This document shows, one piece after another, positions 1-12,129 of a DNA stretch of 64,000 bases. Every line of letters begins with the position of its first letter. Position 1 is the stretch's first letter. The stretch is from Rhytidiadelphus loreus (lineage: Eukaryota; Streptophyta; Bryopsida; Hypnales; Hylocomiaceae): assembly GCA_947034895.1 (NCBI GenBank), contig OX344761.1, forward strand, positions 36,468,863 to 36,532,862, given 5' to 3'. Both the position numbers and the translations under genes were made by a program. Under the pieces are notes generated by a model. It made no database searches. It saw only the letters and a program-made list of their open reading frames with translations, and had not been told where the DNA came from.

Positions 1-864
1 AGCTTGTAGCTTCGTATTGAAAAAATGAAGACTTAAACCAAAAGCTTGAAAAGTATACGTTGGTAATGGTTTGATTTGTAAACTTCGAATCCAAAATCAC
101 AAATACCTTTTCTTTAGAAGCATAAAATATAAACCCTTAAACTCAAATTTAAACAAATATGTACCTTGACTTTCATTAGGACTCCAAACCCTTTGGGATT
201 TTTTTCACACAAATTTTGTACTTCTTGTTTGGAAGTTCAATTTCATTTTCTAATTTTTTTTTGGTTTCCAACTTTACATGGGTTCTACTTCTCAAGTGCT
301 TGATGTAGGCAAGAACTTGAAGTCCGGCCTCAAGAAGGGAGTGACATGCTTCAATACGTTGTCTTTGAACTCAAAAAGTGGTTGGACCTCTTAATGTAGC
401 CATTGACTTGAAGATATTCCATGTGCTCAAATTAAGGGCTGACTACATTAATTGGTTCTCCTTCCTCTATGGGAAGGAAGAATCCCATGACTAAATTCAT
501 ACCAAAGTTTAGTGTGGGACCTCCGTTCCCTGCCGTCCGGGAACGTGACAAGGTCGGGGCGGGGACGCATCTTGCCCGGGGCGGGAACGCGAAGGGGCTG
601 GGCGGAGACGTGAAGGGGCCGGGCAGGGACGCGAAGGGGCCGGGCGGGGACGTGAAGGGGACGGGCGGGGACGTGTAGGAATGATGTGACGTTTGCGCCT
701 TGCCGTCCGTGCCCCGGTAGACTAAAACTGCCCTTTGTTGATGTCCCCACCCTTGACGGAAACGTTCGCATTTTGATTTCAGTGTTGAAAAATTTCAAAA
801 ATGAAAGGTGTCCGGAGCGTCCGTCCCGTCCGATCACTCCGACCCGTCTGGTATGACAACCCTG
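1..864. mobile_element. hAT-like element, right end only (partial)
   Basis: The sequence ends at 855-864 with GACAACCCTG, the exact 10-bp terminus of the complete hAT-like element at 30381-37247. It also has a GC-rich repetitive subterminal block, as that element does. No matching left end or 8-bp duplication (expected GTCATCAC) was found to the left, so the element would start outside the window or be truncated. There is no credible transposase reading frame. Assignment to the hAT superfamily rests on the shared terminus alone. Confidence 0.4.
574..677. repeat. 21-bp GC-rich tandem repeat
   Basis: About 4.5 copies of a 21-bp unit of the form GGGCGGGGACGTGAAGGGGC with small changes lie in a very AT-rich context. 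Because 21 is divisible by three, open frames of 60-130 codons appear across it on both strands, encoding a seven-residue repeat. These are repeat artefacts, not genes. The block is probably subterminal sequence of the hAT-like end that follows. Confidence 0.7.
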
Positions 865-1099
865 GTCATCACCACAATTGGATTCGTCCTCTACATACGA
901 AACATAATGTCTTTGAAGATATATTTATCCTCCTCCAAAGCTACAATGTGGCACCTAGTTCCACGACAAGCCATAATCAATGCACCTGATATAAACAACA
1001 TGCAATTTATTAATTGAAAGATTAGTACATGAAGTAGGATTTCAATATAGAATCATTGAATTGAATACTTACCAGTAATTGCAGTGCAAATCCCATACT

Positions 1100-2165
1100 A
1101 TTACCACAACTACCTACTCTTCAAAATTCCATATTTTTGGATTTGTTGAAAGTTACTAAGTATAGTACTTGTAGTCTAGCTCAAAGAGATCCACTTCCTA
1201 AAGAATTGACTCATATTATACTCATTTTATTCCACAAAATTCTAATATGCTTGCAAAGCTTAGGAAATTCAAATGAAGTTCTTTTTTATTTGAAGGTAAA
1301 ATAAGCTTTTGTTGTAAAGCGCTTTGTATTTGAAGTTTGAAAGCCAATTTTACAATTTCCTTGAATAAAAGTCATTGAGTAGTTATTTTTGAAATAAAGG
1401 TTGAATTGAACAATGCTAATAACATGAATTGTCTTCTTTTGTTGTAGAAAGAAGTGTAAACAAGATTGGACAAAAATGGATAAAATGTGCAAAGTAATAC
1501 CAAAATTTGAATAAAAATGGGAAAGAATGTTCTACATTTATATTTTCAATGCAAAATTTTACATGTTAGAAACATAGTTTTAAAGCAAATAAAATGTAAC
1601 TTCAGTCCTCTATTTTAAGCTTTATAAAAATATAAAAATATCAAATTTGAAGTGATATTGTTAAATAGGCAATCCATTTTATTGCAAATGGATATTTGTG
1701 ATGACATTTCTATGTATTCAACAATAATTATTATTGGGATTATAGTTTGATTATTAGGCTATGCACAATAGTCATTTCAATTCCTAAATACTATTATTAC
1801 TATCTCTTAATATGGTAGAATCATAGAAAAAATTAAATTCTTGTGCCCTATGAATTGAATAAACCTTTAGCTTTTAATGTCAACTTCAAATCTCTCCAAA
1901 GCCTATCTTTTTGAGAACAAATAATAGTAGAATCTCAATTGGAATTCCAAACTCAGCATACTATCCATAATATGATGAAATAGATCAACACTTGTAGTAA
2001 AATCAATTGGAATTATATGCTAATTTAGTATATTGGTAGTTACTTGTTGACGTCCAAAAATTAGAGAGTAATTGTAATGAAGCTAGTAAAAAAATTCATA
2101 AAATTGACAATACATTTCAACAAATTCATATATCTAAACAAGCATCAAGCTTAAATGGCATATAA
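1100..2165. repeat. Orphan copy of the kinase-lectin 3' flank
   Basis: This stretch aligns by eye with the sequence downstream of the three lectin modules (16185-17260, 21525-22000, 42650-43100). It shares phrases such as ATCCACTTCC, AATTGACTCATA and TAATATGCTTGCAAAGCTTA in the same order. No lectin exon is recognisable immediately upstream, where the hAT-like end lies. I read it as the remains of a further cluster member whose coding part has been lost. It contains no gene. Confidence 0.6.
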
Positions 2166-2189
2166 ATCTTCATTAAACCAATGTTTTAA

Positions 2190-2385
2190 CCCCTAAAGGA
2201 CCAAACACCATTTTTTGACAATATAGTAATTTGAGGCAACCTACTACAAATAGAATTTTTTTTTTTTTTTCTTTGAAAATTTCATACAACGTGTATCTGA
2301 GGAATAGCTTTAAGGCACAATAATTTTCATAACTTTTGACTACATGAATAAAAAGTTATTGCATGATATGTAATTTTTAGCAGGG
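2190..2385. mobile_element. piggyBac-type MITE relic, left arm
   Basis: TTAA at 2186-2189 is followed by CCCCTAAAGGACCA, the terminus shared by the TTAA-flanked family in this window. Bases 2225-2385 are the inverted complement of about 7690-7840, so the two stretches are arms of one inverted-repeat element split by the LTR element at 2391-7497. The right arm has lost its recognisable terminus. Confidence 0.55.
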
Positions 2386-2390
2386 AGTGG

Positions 2391-5300
2391 TGTGATTCTT
2401 TCCAACTCCACCCTTAAGTCAGAAAGTTGCACACAGGTTCTAGCGGCATAAGTTAATGGTTTAATTGAGTGAATTGTAAACTTAGTGTTCTTTGGCCTTC
2501 CAAGCAATGGACACTTTGTTTGTTATGGTGATAATCTACTTTTAACTGCTTCAAAACAATCTAAATGTTAAAAGGTTCAAGACCTTGATGAGTAGGTAAG
2601 ATCTAATCTAATATATAAATCTATCTAGGTTAAAGTGAAGAATGCTCTTTGTCCTTCCCAAAATGGTAAAGCAAGTTGAATTCTGATGTTCCTACTAAAA
2701 GATATTGATGGATGAAATTTGTCTATAATTCTATCCTAAAAACTTCATCCGTTGACTAAAAATAGCAAATGAATTCTAAATATATCTAAATTTCAGGGTT
2801 AATTTACTAATTAATTTAACTAATGGATTCTTGAAAGTAAACCTAGTTTTGACCTATTTTTAGACTTTTCATCCAAATTTGGATCAAACTTCATCCACAC
2901 TTAACTCCTTCAAAATCAAAGTAATTTTAAAGTAAAATTTGGTTTGGGAATCTCTAAAAGATTCCCTAAACGATTCTAGTTTCAAAAGATTCCTTAGTTA
3001 TTCTTTAAAGATATTCCTAATTGTTCCTTTATTAATTTTAATTCTAAATTATAATTCTAAAATTCGTAGTTTTTGGATTCTTTATTATTTTTATGAAGAA
3101 AGTGATAAATTGCCTTTCTAACCAGGTAAAAAGTAAGAATTTAGGACTTCTAGGTGAAATTTTTTGAATGGATGAAAATTCCCCTTAGTTGAATGGAATT
3201 TGTTCCTTCAGTAATTTTCAAGAGAATAAGGGGATAAATTAGGTTTTAACTTTTCCCAATTATTCTAATATTCCTTACGTTCCTAATTTAAGTTAGATTC
3301 CTTTTGAAATTCTTTTGGATGAAATTACTATTTCCTTTCCACATTAATTCAAAATTCATCAATTTATTACTTCCACAATTTTAATTAGTTTTTTTAAGAA
3401 TTTTAGCAATGTTCAAACTTCCATGTATCAATTGAGGTTTTAAATGTTAATTGTGATTTAAATGGAAAGCAAATTTAAAGAAAAAGACAAAGTTAGAAAT
3501 CATACCTCAATATCGAAGATGTTGGTGGATTCGTCGTCGCAAAATATCATCATAATCGTCTCTTCAAAATCCTCCATTGTCTTTCATGAGATTGCAAATT
3601 TTAGTAAGTGTTGGGTAATTCTTTGTTGAATTGTTATTTTAAACCTATCTAAAAATCTCATTGTTATTAGTTTTAGCAAATTAGAAGTGATTCTTTGGTC
3701 TTAGGTATTTAATTTAAATTATATAATTTAATCAAATTTTCTAAGTTTCCAATGAATAGTAGTAATATTCCCTTGCCAAATTTTTAAATAGTTTTTTAAT
3801 TTAATATTCCAAAGATATTAGTTGTTTTGTTTTTATCTATTTGGCTTATTGGGCCTAATAAAACAAAACGCTAATCAACAATTTTGCCAACTAATACAAT
3901 TGGAATCCTAATTAATAACTAAAACCAACCGAATGAATAGTAATCTAATAAAATAATCTTAAATAATCAAAAACAAATCTATCAATGAACAGGAAAAGGA
4001 ATAATAGGATGAACGACAATCCAAATGCATAGTAAAGCGAATAGAACAATCCAAACAATTCCAACTTCAATAGTAAGATGCTAATGAAAAGAATAAAAGA
4101 ATCAAAACAATTAAATAGTAAGAGGCCCACCTTGATTCTTCGTCTTCCTTTGCTAACCTTCTTATAACCCTCCTTTCCCTTCACTTCGAGTTTAATTGTT
4201 GTTGTGGGCAAGCTATGGCTTTATGGAGAAACTTGTGAGTTTGGAGAGAATTCTTGGTGTTCGATTTTTCTTCCAAAAACCCAAAATTAGGGTGTGTGGC
4301 AACAACCGCCTATGCTTGATTATAATTTTGTTTGTATGTATCAAGTTTTTGTTGCCAAAGTTCAGTACCAACTAGAGTTATATGTTATGTCCCGTTAATC
4401 CAGTTGGAAGACCAGCTTGGTTATTCAACCAGCCGGCCAATGGGTTCTCAGTAATCGCAGTCAGTCACCAGCTTCCTCTCCGCAGTCACCAGCTCCCTTC
4501 CCAGCAGTCACCAACTCCCCTCTCCGCAACTGCCATGTGTCAAGGCGCGATTGGCCGGCGCCCCGTTCGTCCGACCTCCTGTTCGTTAGTCCATCCCGTT
4601 CGTCAATCCAGCCCTCGTTCGTCAGTCCAGCTCCCGTTCCCACAGCTCCCGCAGCTCGTTCCCACGGGCTCCGTCCTTGCCTTCTGTGCCTTCGAGCTGA
4701 ATTTTTGGGAGATGAGACTAAACTCAGTATATTGAAATTTTAACTAAATTTTGGAATACTAAACTTTCATAAAAAATCAGTACCCTAAATTAATGATCAT
4801 GAGAGGATTAATTTTTATTGAATTTGATGGAAACCAAACAATAAAACCCAAAAAATAAAAAATAAAAACCACTTTTAACGAAATTAAAAATAAGAAACAA
4901 AACAATTTAAATAAAACGAACAACCAATGGCAAGATTGGGGATCAAATACCTCCACCTTGTGTACAACACGGAAAGAAGAAAAATCAACAAAGTTTGGCA
5001 CTTAAATAAGCTTCTAAAGAATCTTATTTTGTTGATTTTTAGTTGGTAAGTCAAAGCTTCGCCGTGCAGGACAAACCATAAATTAGTGTTTTTCACAAAG
5101 GTAAATTTTAACCTTAAAAGGTCAAAGCTTCGCCGTGCGGGAGCAACCCCAAGAAATAACAAACAAATTAAAGTTTCAAGTACCCATTTTCAGGTTTCAA
5201 AGTCAAAGCTTCGCCGTGCGGGAGCAACCTCGGGAAATAACGGTATCCAAGGACCCAAACTAGTATTTTGAAAACTTAATTTTTAAAGGAAGTACACATG

Positions 5301-7497
5301 ACAGTGTTTAACCGAACATTAAAAACTAATTTCCAAAATTCCAAACAAAGTTCTAAGTTTAATCATCAAAGGAGGTACACATGACAGTGTTTAACTGAAC
5401 ATTAGCAATTATTCAAATCAAGCACCCGTTATACAACAAGTTTTGGCACGGGGTGATGCTCAAAACCTTTTGGCAAAGTCTAGCCTTGCCGCTTTAAAGT
5501 TTTAAGTTCACAATCTAGTATCAATTCACACAAATAGTTAGTTAGTATCCAAGAGAACAATAAAATCAAATTAGAGTTTGGGAACTACTCCCACAACTCC
5601 CAAAATATCAAAGTTTTGGGGCTTGAAGCCTCCAAATTCAAGAAAGAAGTTAGTTAACACAAACAACACTAGAGTTAGGGAATTTCCTCCACCTAAACTT
5701 TTTGAAAAGCAAAGTTTGGGGCTTAAAGCCTCCAAATTCAAACAAGAAATGAAAAGAAAGCTTTGAAGGGGCTCTCCGGACCTTCAAAGTACAAGAGAAT
5801 AGAAGAAAATAGAAGAAAATAGCCAAAACTTGGTTTAAAAAGTGTTCCGACAAGTGTCGGTAATACGACAAGAGCAACAACAAAAATGAAACAAGAGAAT
5901 GAGGGCCACGAACAACCTCAAGGAAGGGCCTTATATACTCGCTCCTAGCCCCCCCCGATAAGTTGTTCGTAATTATTTTCTTACTTTCAATTTAGATATT
6001 TTGCTAAACTACCTAAACGCGTTTTCTAAATAATCTTTGTTTAATGGGAAGGAAGGTTCTCAAGCGAGTTCCTTCTAGGCTCTAAATGGCCTTAGAATCT
6101 TTTCCCAAATCAAATATTAGATTTTTTCAAAGATATTTTGAAAACCTACCTAATTAACTGAGATATTTTGCATTTTAATCTAAGGTTAGTTCTAAATTGT
6201 CTTTCTTTAGTCCAAAAGATGGCTTCATACGCAAGACAAGTATCTTGAGCAAATCCAATCTTCGATTTTACAAAAGATATTTGCAAAATCAACCTAGATT
6301 AATCCAAAATTACCTTTTAAAAGTCAAACTAAGGGCTGACCCTCTCTATCTTTTGAGGGACAACTCAAAACTGAAAATAAATTGTGCCATCACGTTCAAA
6401 AGACCCAAATTAGTCTACAAAACCCTTTCTCCCTACCTCTCCAACCGTTTTAAAGCGCAAAATTGAGTCACGATAACTCAGAACAAAAGTAAAAAATCTA
6501 ACTTTTGGAGTTTGCATTTTTTCATGAAACTGTTGGTCCTAGGTGGTTAAGAATATTTATAGGAGTAAAAATTGACCCTTGAATCGCTCCATTCGGACAC
6601 CGTTAGCTCCTGGTACGCTAGTCAACCCGCCGCCAAGTTGTAAATTCTTGTAAAATTCGTTGTCGGTCTTAATTCTAATACTTGGGAATGTCGTAATGCC
6701 TTCAAACTTGACAGGGCTCTTTATTGGCACACAAAACACTATCCTAATTTTTAGCGAGATTTTACCAAAACATTGATAATTTTTAGGAATTTACGAATGC
6801 AGTCTTACGCGGTTGACTTCCCATGGAGTCATTGTGGAGTTTTGTAAAATCCCGAAACTTTTGGGCAATCTTCTAGAAGATGTCCATCAACTAAGGGCAA
6901 AACCAAATCTCCAATAAAGATGTTATTTTTAGCAATTCCTTAATAATTTCCACCCGAGGGAAAATTATTCTTGATACCGGGGGAATCTTGGATGATCGGG
7001 CTTCTATTTGACCTCCTGGTATGCTTTGACCTAGAAAAGCACCTCTCTGTATGTTCCAATCATCATTTCCTCCATCTTGGTCTGTGAATGAATGTATTTC
7101 TCAAAATTTCCTGCAAACAACAAATCTAATTATTTTGAATTGGATTTTGACTGACTCTGACTAGACTTTAACTTTTAACCAGTTTGTTACATGTATACTT
7201 ATAAATGTTGTATCACATGAACAAGACACTAGAACTGGCTAACTCTCAAATCTTTACTTCGCTCGAAATTACTGACTTAACTACTTAATTTTACTAAAAA
7301 GACCTAAAATTAATGAAAATGTGAAGTTTTACATGTTTCCTGCATTTAAGGCCATTACACACCACTTTGATAGGGACTTCTACCAAAACCCTCAATATCA
7401 CTATTTTTATGCATTTTTTCATATATTTTATCTAAAAATTAACTAAATATCGCGAAAAATAAGTTCAAAGTTCCAAGTGCCAACTTGAGGGCTCACA
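2391..7497 (+). mobile_element. Giant TG..CA element, probable 5.1-kb solo LTR (copy 1)
   Basis: The element starts TGTGATTC and ends GGGCTCACA, flanked by the perfect 5-bp duplication AGTGG (2386-2390 and 7498-7502). It aligns along its length with 58323-63424 and, with deletions, with 48884-52849. TG..CA ends plus a 5-bp duplication are hallmarks of LTR-retrotransposon integration. No gag or pol frame and no direct repeat of its own ends are visible, so a solo LTR is the simplest reading. A GC-rich block (about 4390-4690) and short internal repeats (5051-5240) are the only notable internal structure. A non-autonomous element without LTRs is the alternative. Confidence 0.7.
5051..5240. repeat. 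Internal tandem repeat TCAAAGCTTCGCCGTGC
   Basis: Three copies of TCAAAGCTTCGCCGTGCGGG start at 5051, 5122 and 5203, spaced 71 and 81 bp. Four diverged copies occur at 60891, 60963, 61057 and 61138 in the sister element, and two further copies near 50755 and 50826 in the third. A second repeated phrase, AAGTACACATGACAGTGTTT, follows in duplicate near 5290 and 5373. Conservation of these blocks in all three elements suggests a functional part of the LTR, but no role can be assigned. Confidence 0.6.
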
Positions 7498-7689
7498 AGT
7501 GGGTAGCCTAGGCAACCCAATTTTTTTTTCTTAAATCACTTTTTGAAAAAATAAAAATTTGAAGTTGGTTATCTAGATTTGTATATACGTAGAAAGCTTT
7601 GAATCATTCTATTTTGATTAATGAGATGAAAATGATGAAGAGTTTCAATTTGTGGGGAGATATGGAATCTCTACTCTACCCAAGCTTCC

Positions 7690-7840
7690 CACCAATTGCT
7701 GAAAATTACATATCATGCAATAACCTTTTAACCATGTAGTCAAAAGTTATGAAAATTGTTGTGTCTTAAAGCTACTCCTTGGGTACACCTTGTGTGAAAT
7801 TTTCAAAGAAAAAAAATAAAAATCCTATTTGTAGTAAGTT
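7690..7840. mobile_element. piggyBac-type MITE relic, right arm
   Basis: This is the inverted complement of 2225-2385, sharing for example ATTACATATCATGCAATAAC and GTAGTCAAAAGTTATGAAAA. It is the other arm of the element interrupted by the 5.1-kb LTR insertion. The expected TTAA-adjacent terminus is not recognisable at the right side. Confidence 0.5.
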
Positions 7841-10800
7841 GCAATAACTACTATTGAATGTCTGGGAGCTTCATGCTACACAATTGCATGTTTTTTTGTG
7901 TTTTTTTGATCTGCAGAGGATTGAAAGAGAGGAACTTAATTGTTTACCTTATTAATAATAGAGATGCTAGTGTTGGAGAGGATTGTTTGGAAGAGAGCTT
8001 GGACGTTCTGTAAGGTATTCTGCGTTACATTCTACTTTGTGTTGAGAAAGCAGCGAAAGTATTCACCAACTGGTTGGAGCGGTATTGGGAAAGATTATTA
8101 TCTATGAGAGAGGGCATTCGCGTTCAAGACTTCATAAGAGATTTGTCCCTATTAGGTCATCATTTCAAACTACTGCAAGCACGATCAAGTTGTGGATTGG
8201 AATATGTTATGAAAAAACTAAATTTAAGTAGAGTAAAAATGTGTCCATTCACATTGAATAAGTATGTCTTTATGGTTGGCTGCTTGCATGTATGGAAAAT
8301 TTCATTAAAATGGTGGTACTCCATACGCCATTTTTCCATTCATTTCTAGGACAAATATACATTTCAGACCTCATGGTCTAATCTAAACATGAAAGTGCCA
8401 AGTTTGTGGAATACAGCCATTTTAACTAAACATGGGTTATGTCTCCTTTGCAAGTCCCATCCCAATGAACAGCACTTGAGTGAGTGGAAAGGCACAAGCA
8501 TTGGCTGCACAAACTTATTCCTTGATGCAAGTATTGTACTTACCCATTCCATTGACTGCACTCACATGCTACCTTCTTGTTGTATCTGGGTAAGTTACGT
8601 CAGTTTTAAGTCGCATAGACCATGATCATGTGTTTACTTCTACACTTCGCGGTCCAGATTGAAGTTGGTAGAGAATAAGCTCAAAAATGCACTTCATGTA
8701 CTCCGTGCAGTGACTGAGATTCCTTTGATCCACATTCATGAGCTCATCTCGAATTGAAGGTGACAAGGTTGAGTTTAGGGTTTAATTGTAGGTTTGAAAC
8801 CTTGTCCAAATGCTGCATGCTTGCAACCAGTTTTTGTTTTTTCTTGGGCCACAACTGATGCTGAGGTAATAAAAAGATGTGCGCATTTACAGTATGTTGT
8901 ATGAGTGTGTATTTCTACAGTAAGAGCTCACACGGTTGCTCACATACTTCCTTTGGAAAGCAGAGCGCAATGAATAGTGAGTGAGTGGAGAAGGCATGTT
9001 CTCACTTGTTCATTCATGCAAGTGCTTACCTTTTCATATGAATCGATGTATTGCTTCAATTACCATTTTGTTACAATCTGGAGAAACAAGGTGATTTTGC
9101 AATTCTAGTGGTGTAGTATTATCACAATTAATTATGGAATTGACTAGTGTGAGGAAAGAATAGAGATGCACTGCCGAGTATTGATTGTTCCAGGAACTTC
9201 TTGCATCTGGTTGTATTCTGTATGGTTGAAAGCCTCTTGTATTTGATTGGGAATGTAGTACATGACTGTGCTGAAGAACACTGCACAATATTAAAAATTT
9301 TGCATCAAAATTAGGAAACGCAGTCTTCTACAAGGGAGGGAGCATAAATTTTGGACAAGATCTAAGTGAAAGGAATGGTGGAATTTAAAAAAAAAGATGT
9401 TCCAAAAAATATCTTGATAATATCAACCATTGAATTTCATATGTACATGTTTGGTCAATTTTGTCTTTTTCACTCACTTTTGTTTTAAAATGTGTACAAA
9501 TTTGTGAGTTTTTTTCAATTTGAAGAATAAAAAAACTACTACATTTGCTTTAGATTTTAATCCATTTTGGGGGGAGGAGTGAAAAGAATTATTCATACTC
9601 TAATAAATTCTCTTCCCCCAAAGATGCGCCATTTCTATTTTTTTTCCTATAAGTTGATCACCCAAAAATTTTATAATCTAAAAATTCAATGGTCAATATT
9701 CTCCAGATTCAATTCAATGTATACTAGACATAGTAATCTTTACTTTTGTAAGATTAAAATTGAAAATCTCAAGCACCTCCATGTATAAAAAAATATATAA
9801 AAAGGGGATGACTTGTTTACAACCACTATTCTCAAGAAGTTGGTAGGCCTTGAAGGGTTAAGCTAATATTAATAGAGTTGTGAAATCAAATTTTAATTTT
9901 TAAATATCTATCTCTTTTTCTACATAAAATAATTTAAAATTTCTTAGACCAATAAAATAATTTATATAATTTGACATAGTTTTATAAAGAGAATTTGAAG
10001 CTAGATTGATAATAACCATAGTCATCTTAGTTCAATGCATGTTATTTGCATCAATGACCAATCTTTGTAATATATTATAATAAAGACTATCATCAACATC
10101 TTTATGTAATTAATGGAATTTAAGAGTATGTTTTTTAATTTTAAGTAACGCATTGTTAATTGCCATAAATGCATCAAAGTCGATCTTCATAGATTTTTAT
10201 AATAAACGTTAATTTACAAATTGAATAATTTTCAATTTTAGAACAATCTTTTAGATTGGCCTTTAAACTTTGTTACACATTGCAAGTATATACATAAATT
10301 CTATTTTTTTTCCTTAAATGATGAGAAGCATTGTTATTTCTTTAATAAAAATTGGTGCTAAAGGCAAAAAGCTCGTATTTGATAACTTATATTGGCAGCC
10401 TTAATTCATAGCTTATTTTATTGAATTTATCATTTTTACTATTCTTGCCTTAAATTTTGGGCTTTGTAATTGGAGGTTTTAAAAGTACCAAATAGACGGT
10501 ATTGATTTATTTGCATGTTATATTTCATGGTCTCTTTTAAAATACCTATCCTTTGGAATTCTAAAGACAATTGTATTTCATTTTTTCTTGTAACAATTTA
10601 AAACATAAATCACTATTTCTCAAATTTGATCATTAAGCAACCTTTGGTCCATTTAATGTTTGTTTTTTGTCCATTTCTTCTTGGTTTATTTTTAAGTAGT
10701 AGTTTTGTGGAAACATGTTATGGCAAAGATGCATTTATAACAAGGTTTAGATAAAACTAAAGTCTTCTTATAAAAATGAATTAGAAGATGGGTTCAAAAT

Positions 10801-11460
10801 AGATGGAGAGATCACCCTATCATATTGCCAAATTGTCCTAAATTATGCATGGAAAACTTTAAATCATTCCATTTTGATTAATGAAATGAATATTATGAAG
10901 ATTTTTTTGTTTGCAAGTAGTTATAGAGTCTCTATTCTTAAATAAAGTTTCAAGTCTTTTATTTAACTCAATTTTCAATATTATTTGAAAAAAATAAAAT
11001 CATAGGTGTAGATTGTTTATTAAAACATTACAACCATTGGGATTGGCATTTTTCAAGTCCATAACTAAATTCTTATCGATTTTGGATTTTGGATTGGTTT
11101 TCACTTCTTTCTACTTGTTTTAGAACTTGGTGTTCAAGAAATTTATTATAGTAAGATTCATGAAATTTATTACAGTGTATATTTTTGGAATGATGGATTA
11201 AGATGCATTGCCATGACCACACATGGGTCTAATTCCAAGAAGATAGTTCATAGTCGTCATCAATAATCTAGTCCCTTAATACTCCAATGTCCAAAATCTA
11301 GATGATAAACAAAGAGGGACCAAAGGCTTTTTTGACCACAAAAATTTTCATTCACACTCCAAACCATAGCTTAACTTTTAAGAATCACACTTTTGTATGA
11401 TGAAAATGAGGTAAATAATATAAAGATAAATTTATAAAGATATAAGAAAAACATGCAAAA
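7841..11460. other. Intergenic, unassigned
   Basis: AT-rich DNA without a gene I can support. Around 7960-8350 a plus-strand frame gives about 90 residues with a charged helical look (8074-8349) but no start context, splice signals or recognisable family; it could be a decayed exon. Bases 7580-7680 and 10850-10950 are a diverged repeat pair. From about 10800 to 11460 the sequence resembles 30000-30380, an old copy of the flank upstream of the kinase-lectin genes. Confidence 0.5.
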
Positions 11461-12100
11461 AAGGATTTAAATGTTGGGCTAGAGTCCTGAAAGCAACAAC
11501 AATATTGATTCATTTCCACACAATGAGTTTTCATTAGGTAGAATGTCTAATACCACCATCCACCAAATTCGGTTGCCTATAAGATCCTTCCATTTGCATC
11601 AATGGACAACCCATTACCACAATCTTAACAAGCCTTTAATTTATCATCATGGCAATGCACTTTGAGAGCACATGTCAGCCCAAGCTTTACAAAGGGTCTA
11701 CCCACGCTTCAAAGGGTCTATTCATACTTTTACACTTTAGCTTTGAAAAATCACAGAAAATTCACTTCTTGTTGGAATGTCTTCATTCTTTTTGCAAATG
11801 ACTTCTCTCAAACATTTTAATCTCTGGAAAACATGGGAGCTCACAAATAGGTTCTCAAAAGTAACCAGATAGAAAATCTATGTGCCAATGGGCTGATCTA
11901 CCTTACAGATGTCCACAATCGACACCAACCACAGCCACCAAAAATCTTCACATTCTAGACATGAACTGAGTGGCATCTACGAAATGTAACAAGCCCCAAA
12001 CGCTACAGTCTGTAGCTCTTTCTGGTGAGCAAGAGGAGCGAGCCGAGGCGCGCAAGCAGCAACAGCCGGAATCCGCCATCGCAGATCATCCAAGTTTAGT

Positions 12101-12107
12101 TATAAAT
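12101..12107 (+). promoter_or_regulatory. Candidate TATA box of gene A
   Basis: TATAAAT lies about 1.2 kb upstream of the ATG, at the point where base composition shifts from AT-rich intergenic to balanced leader sequence. The same heptamer is kept at 38657-38663 upstream of gene C. Transcription would begin near 12130. This is a motif match only. Confidence 0.3.
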
Positions 12108-12129
12108 TACGGACCCTGAAGTGCTTTCT

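Noticed and set aside
448..837. 129-codon minus-strand frame and 69-codon plus-strand frame over the GC-rich block
   Set aside because: Both are produced by a 21-bp tandem repeat and have low-complexity translations.
4382..4743. Overlapping frames of 108-117 codons
   Set aside because: They lie in the GC-rich block of the giant LTR element, overlap in two frames, have Ser/Pro-rich composition and are not conserved as frames in the sister element.
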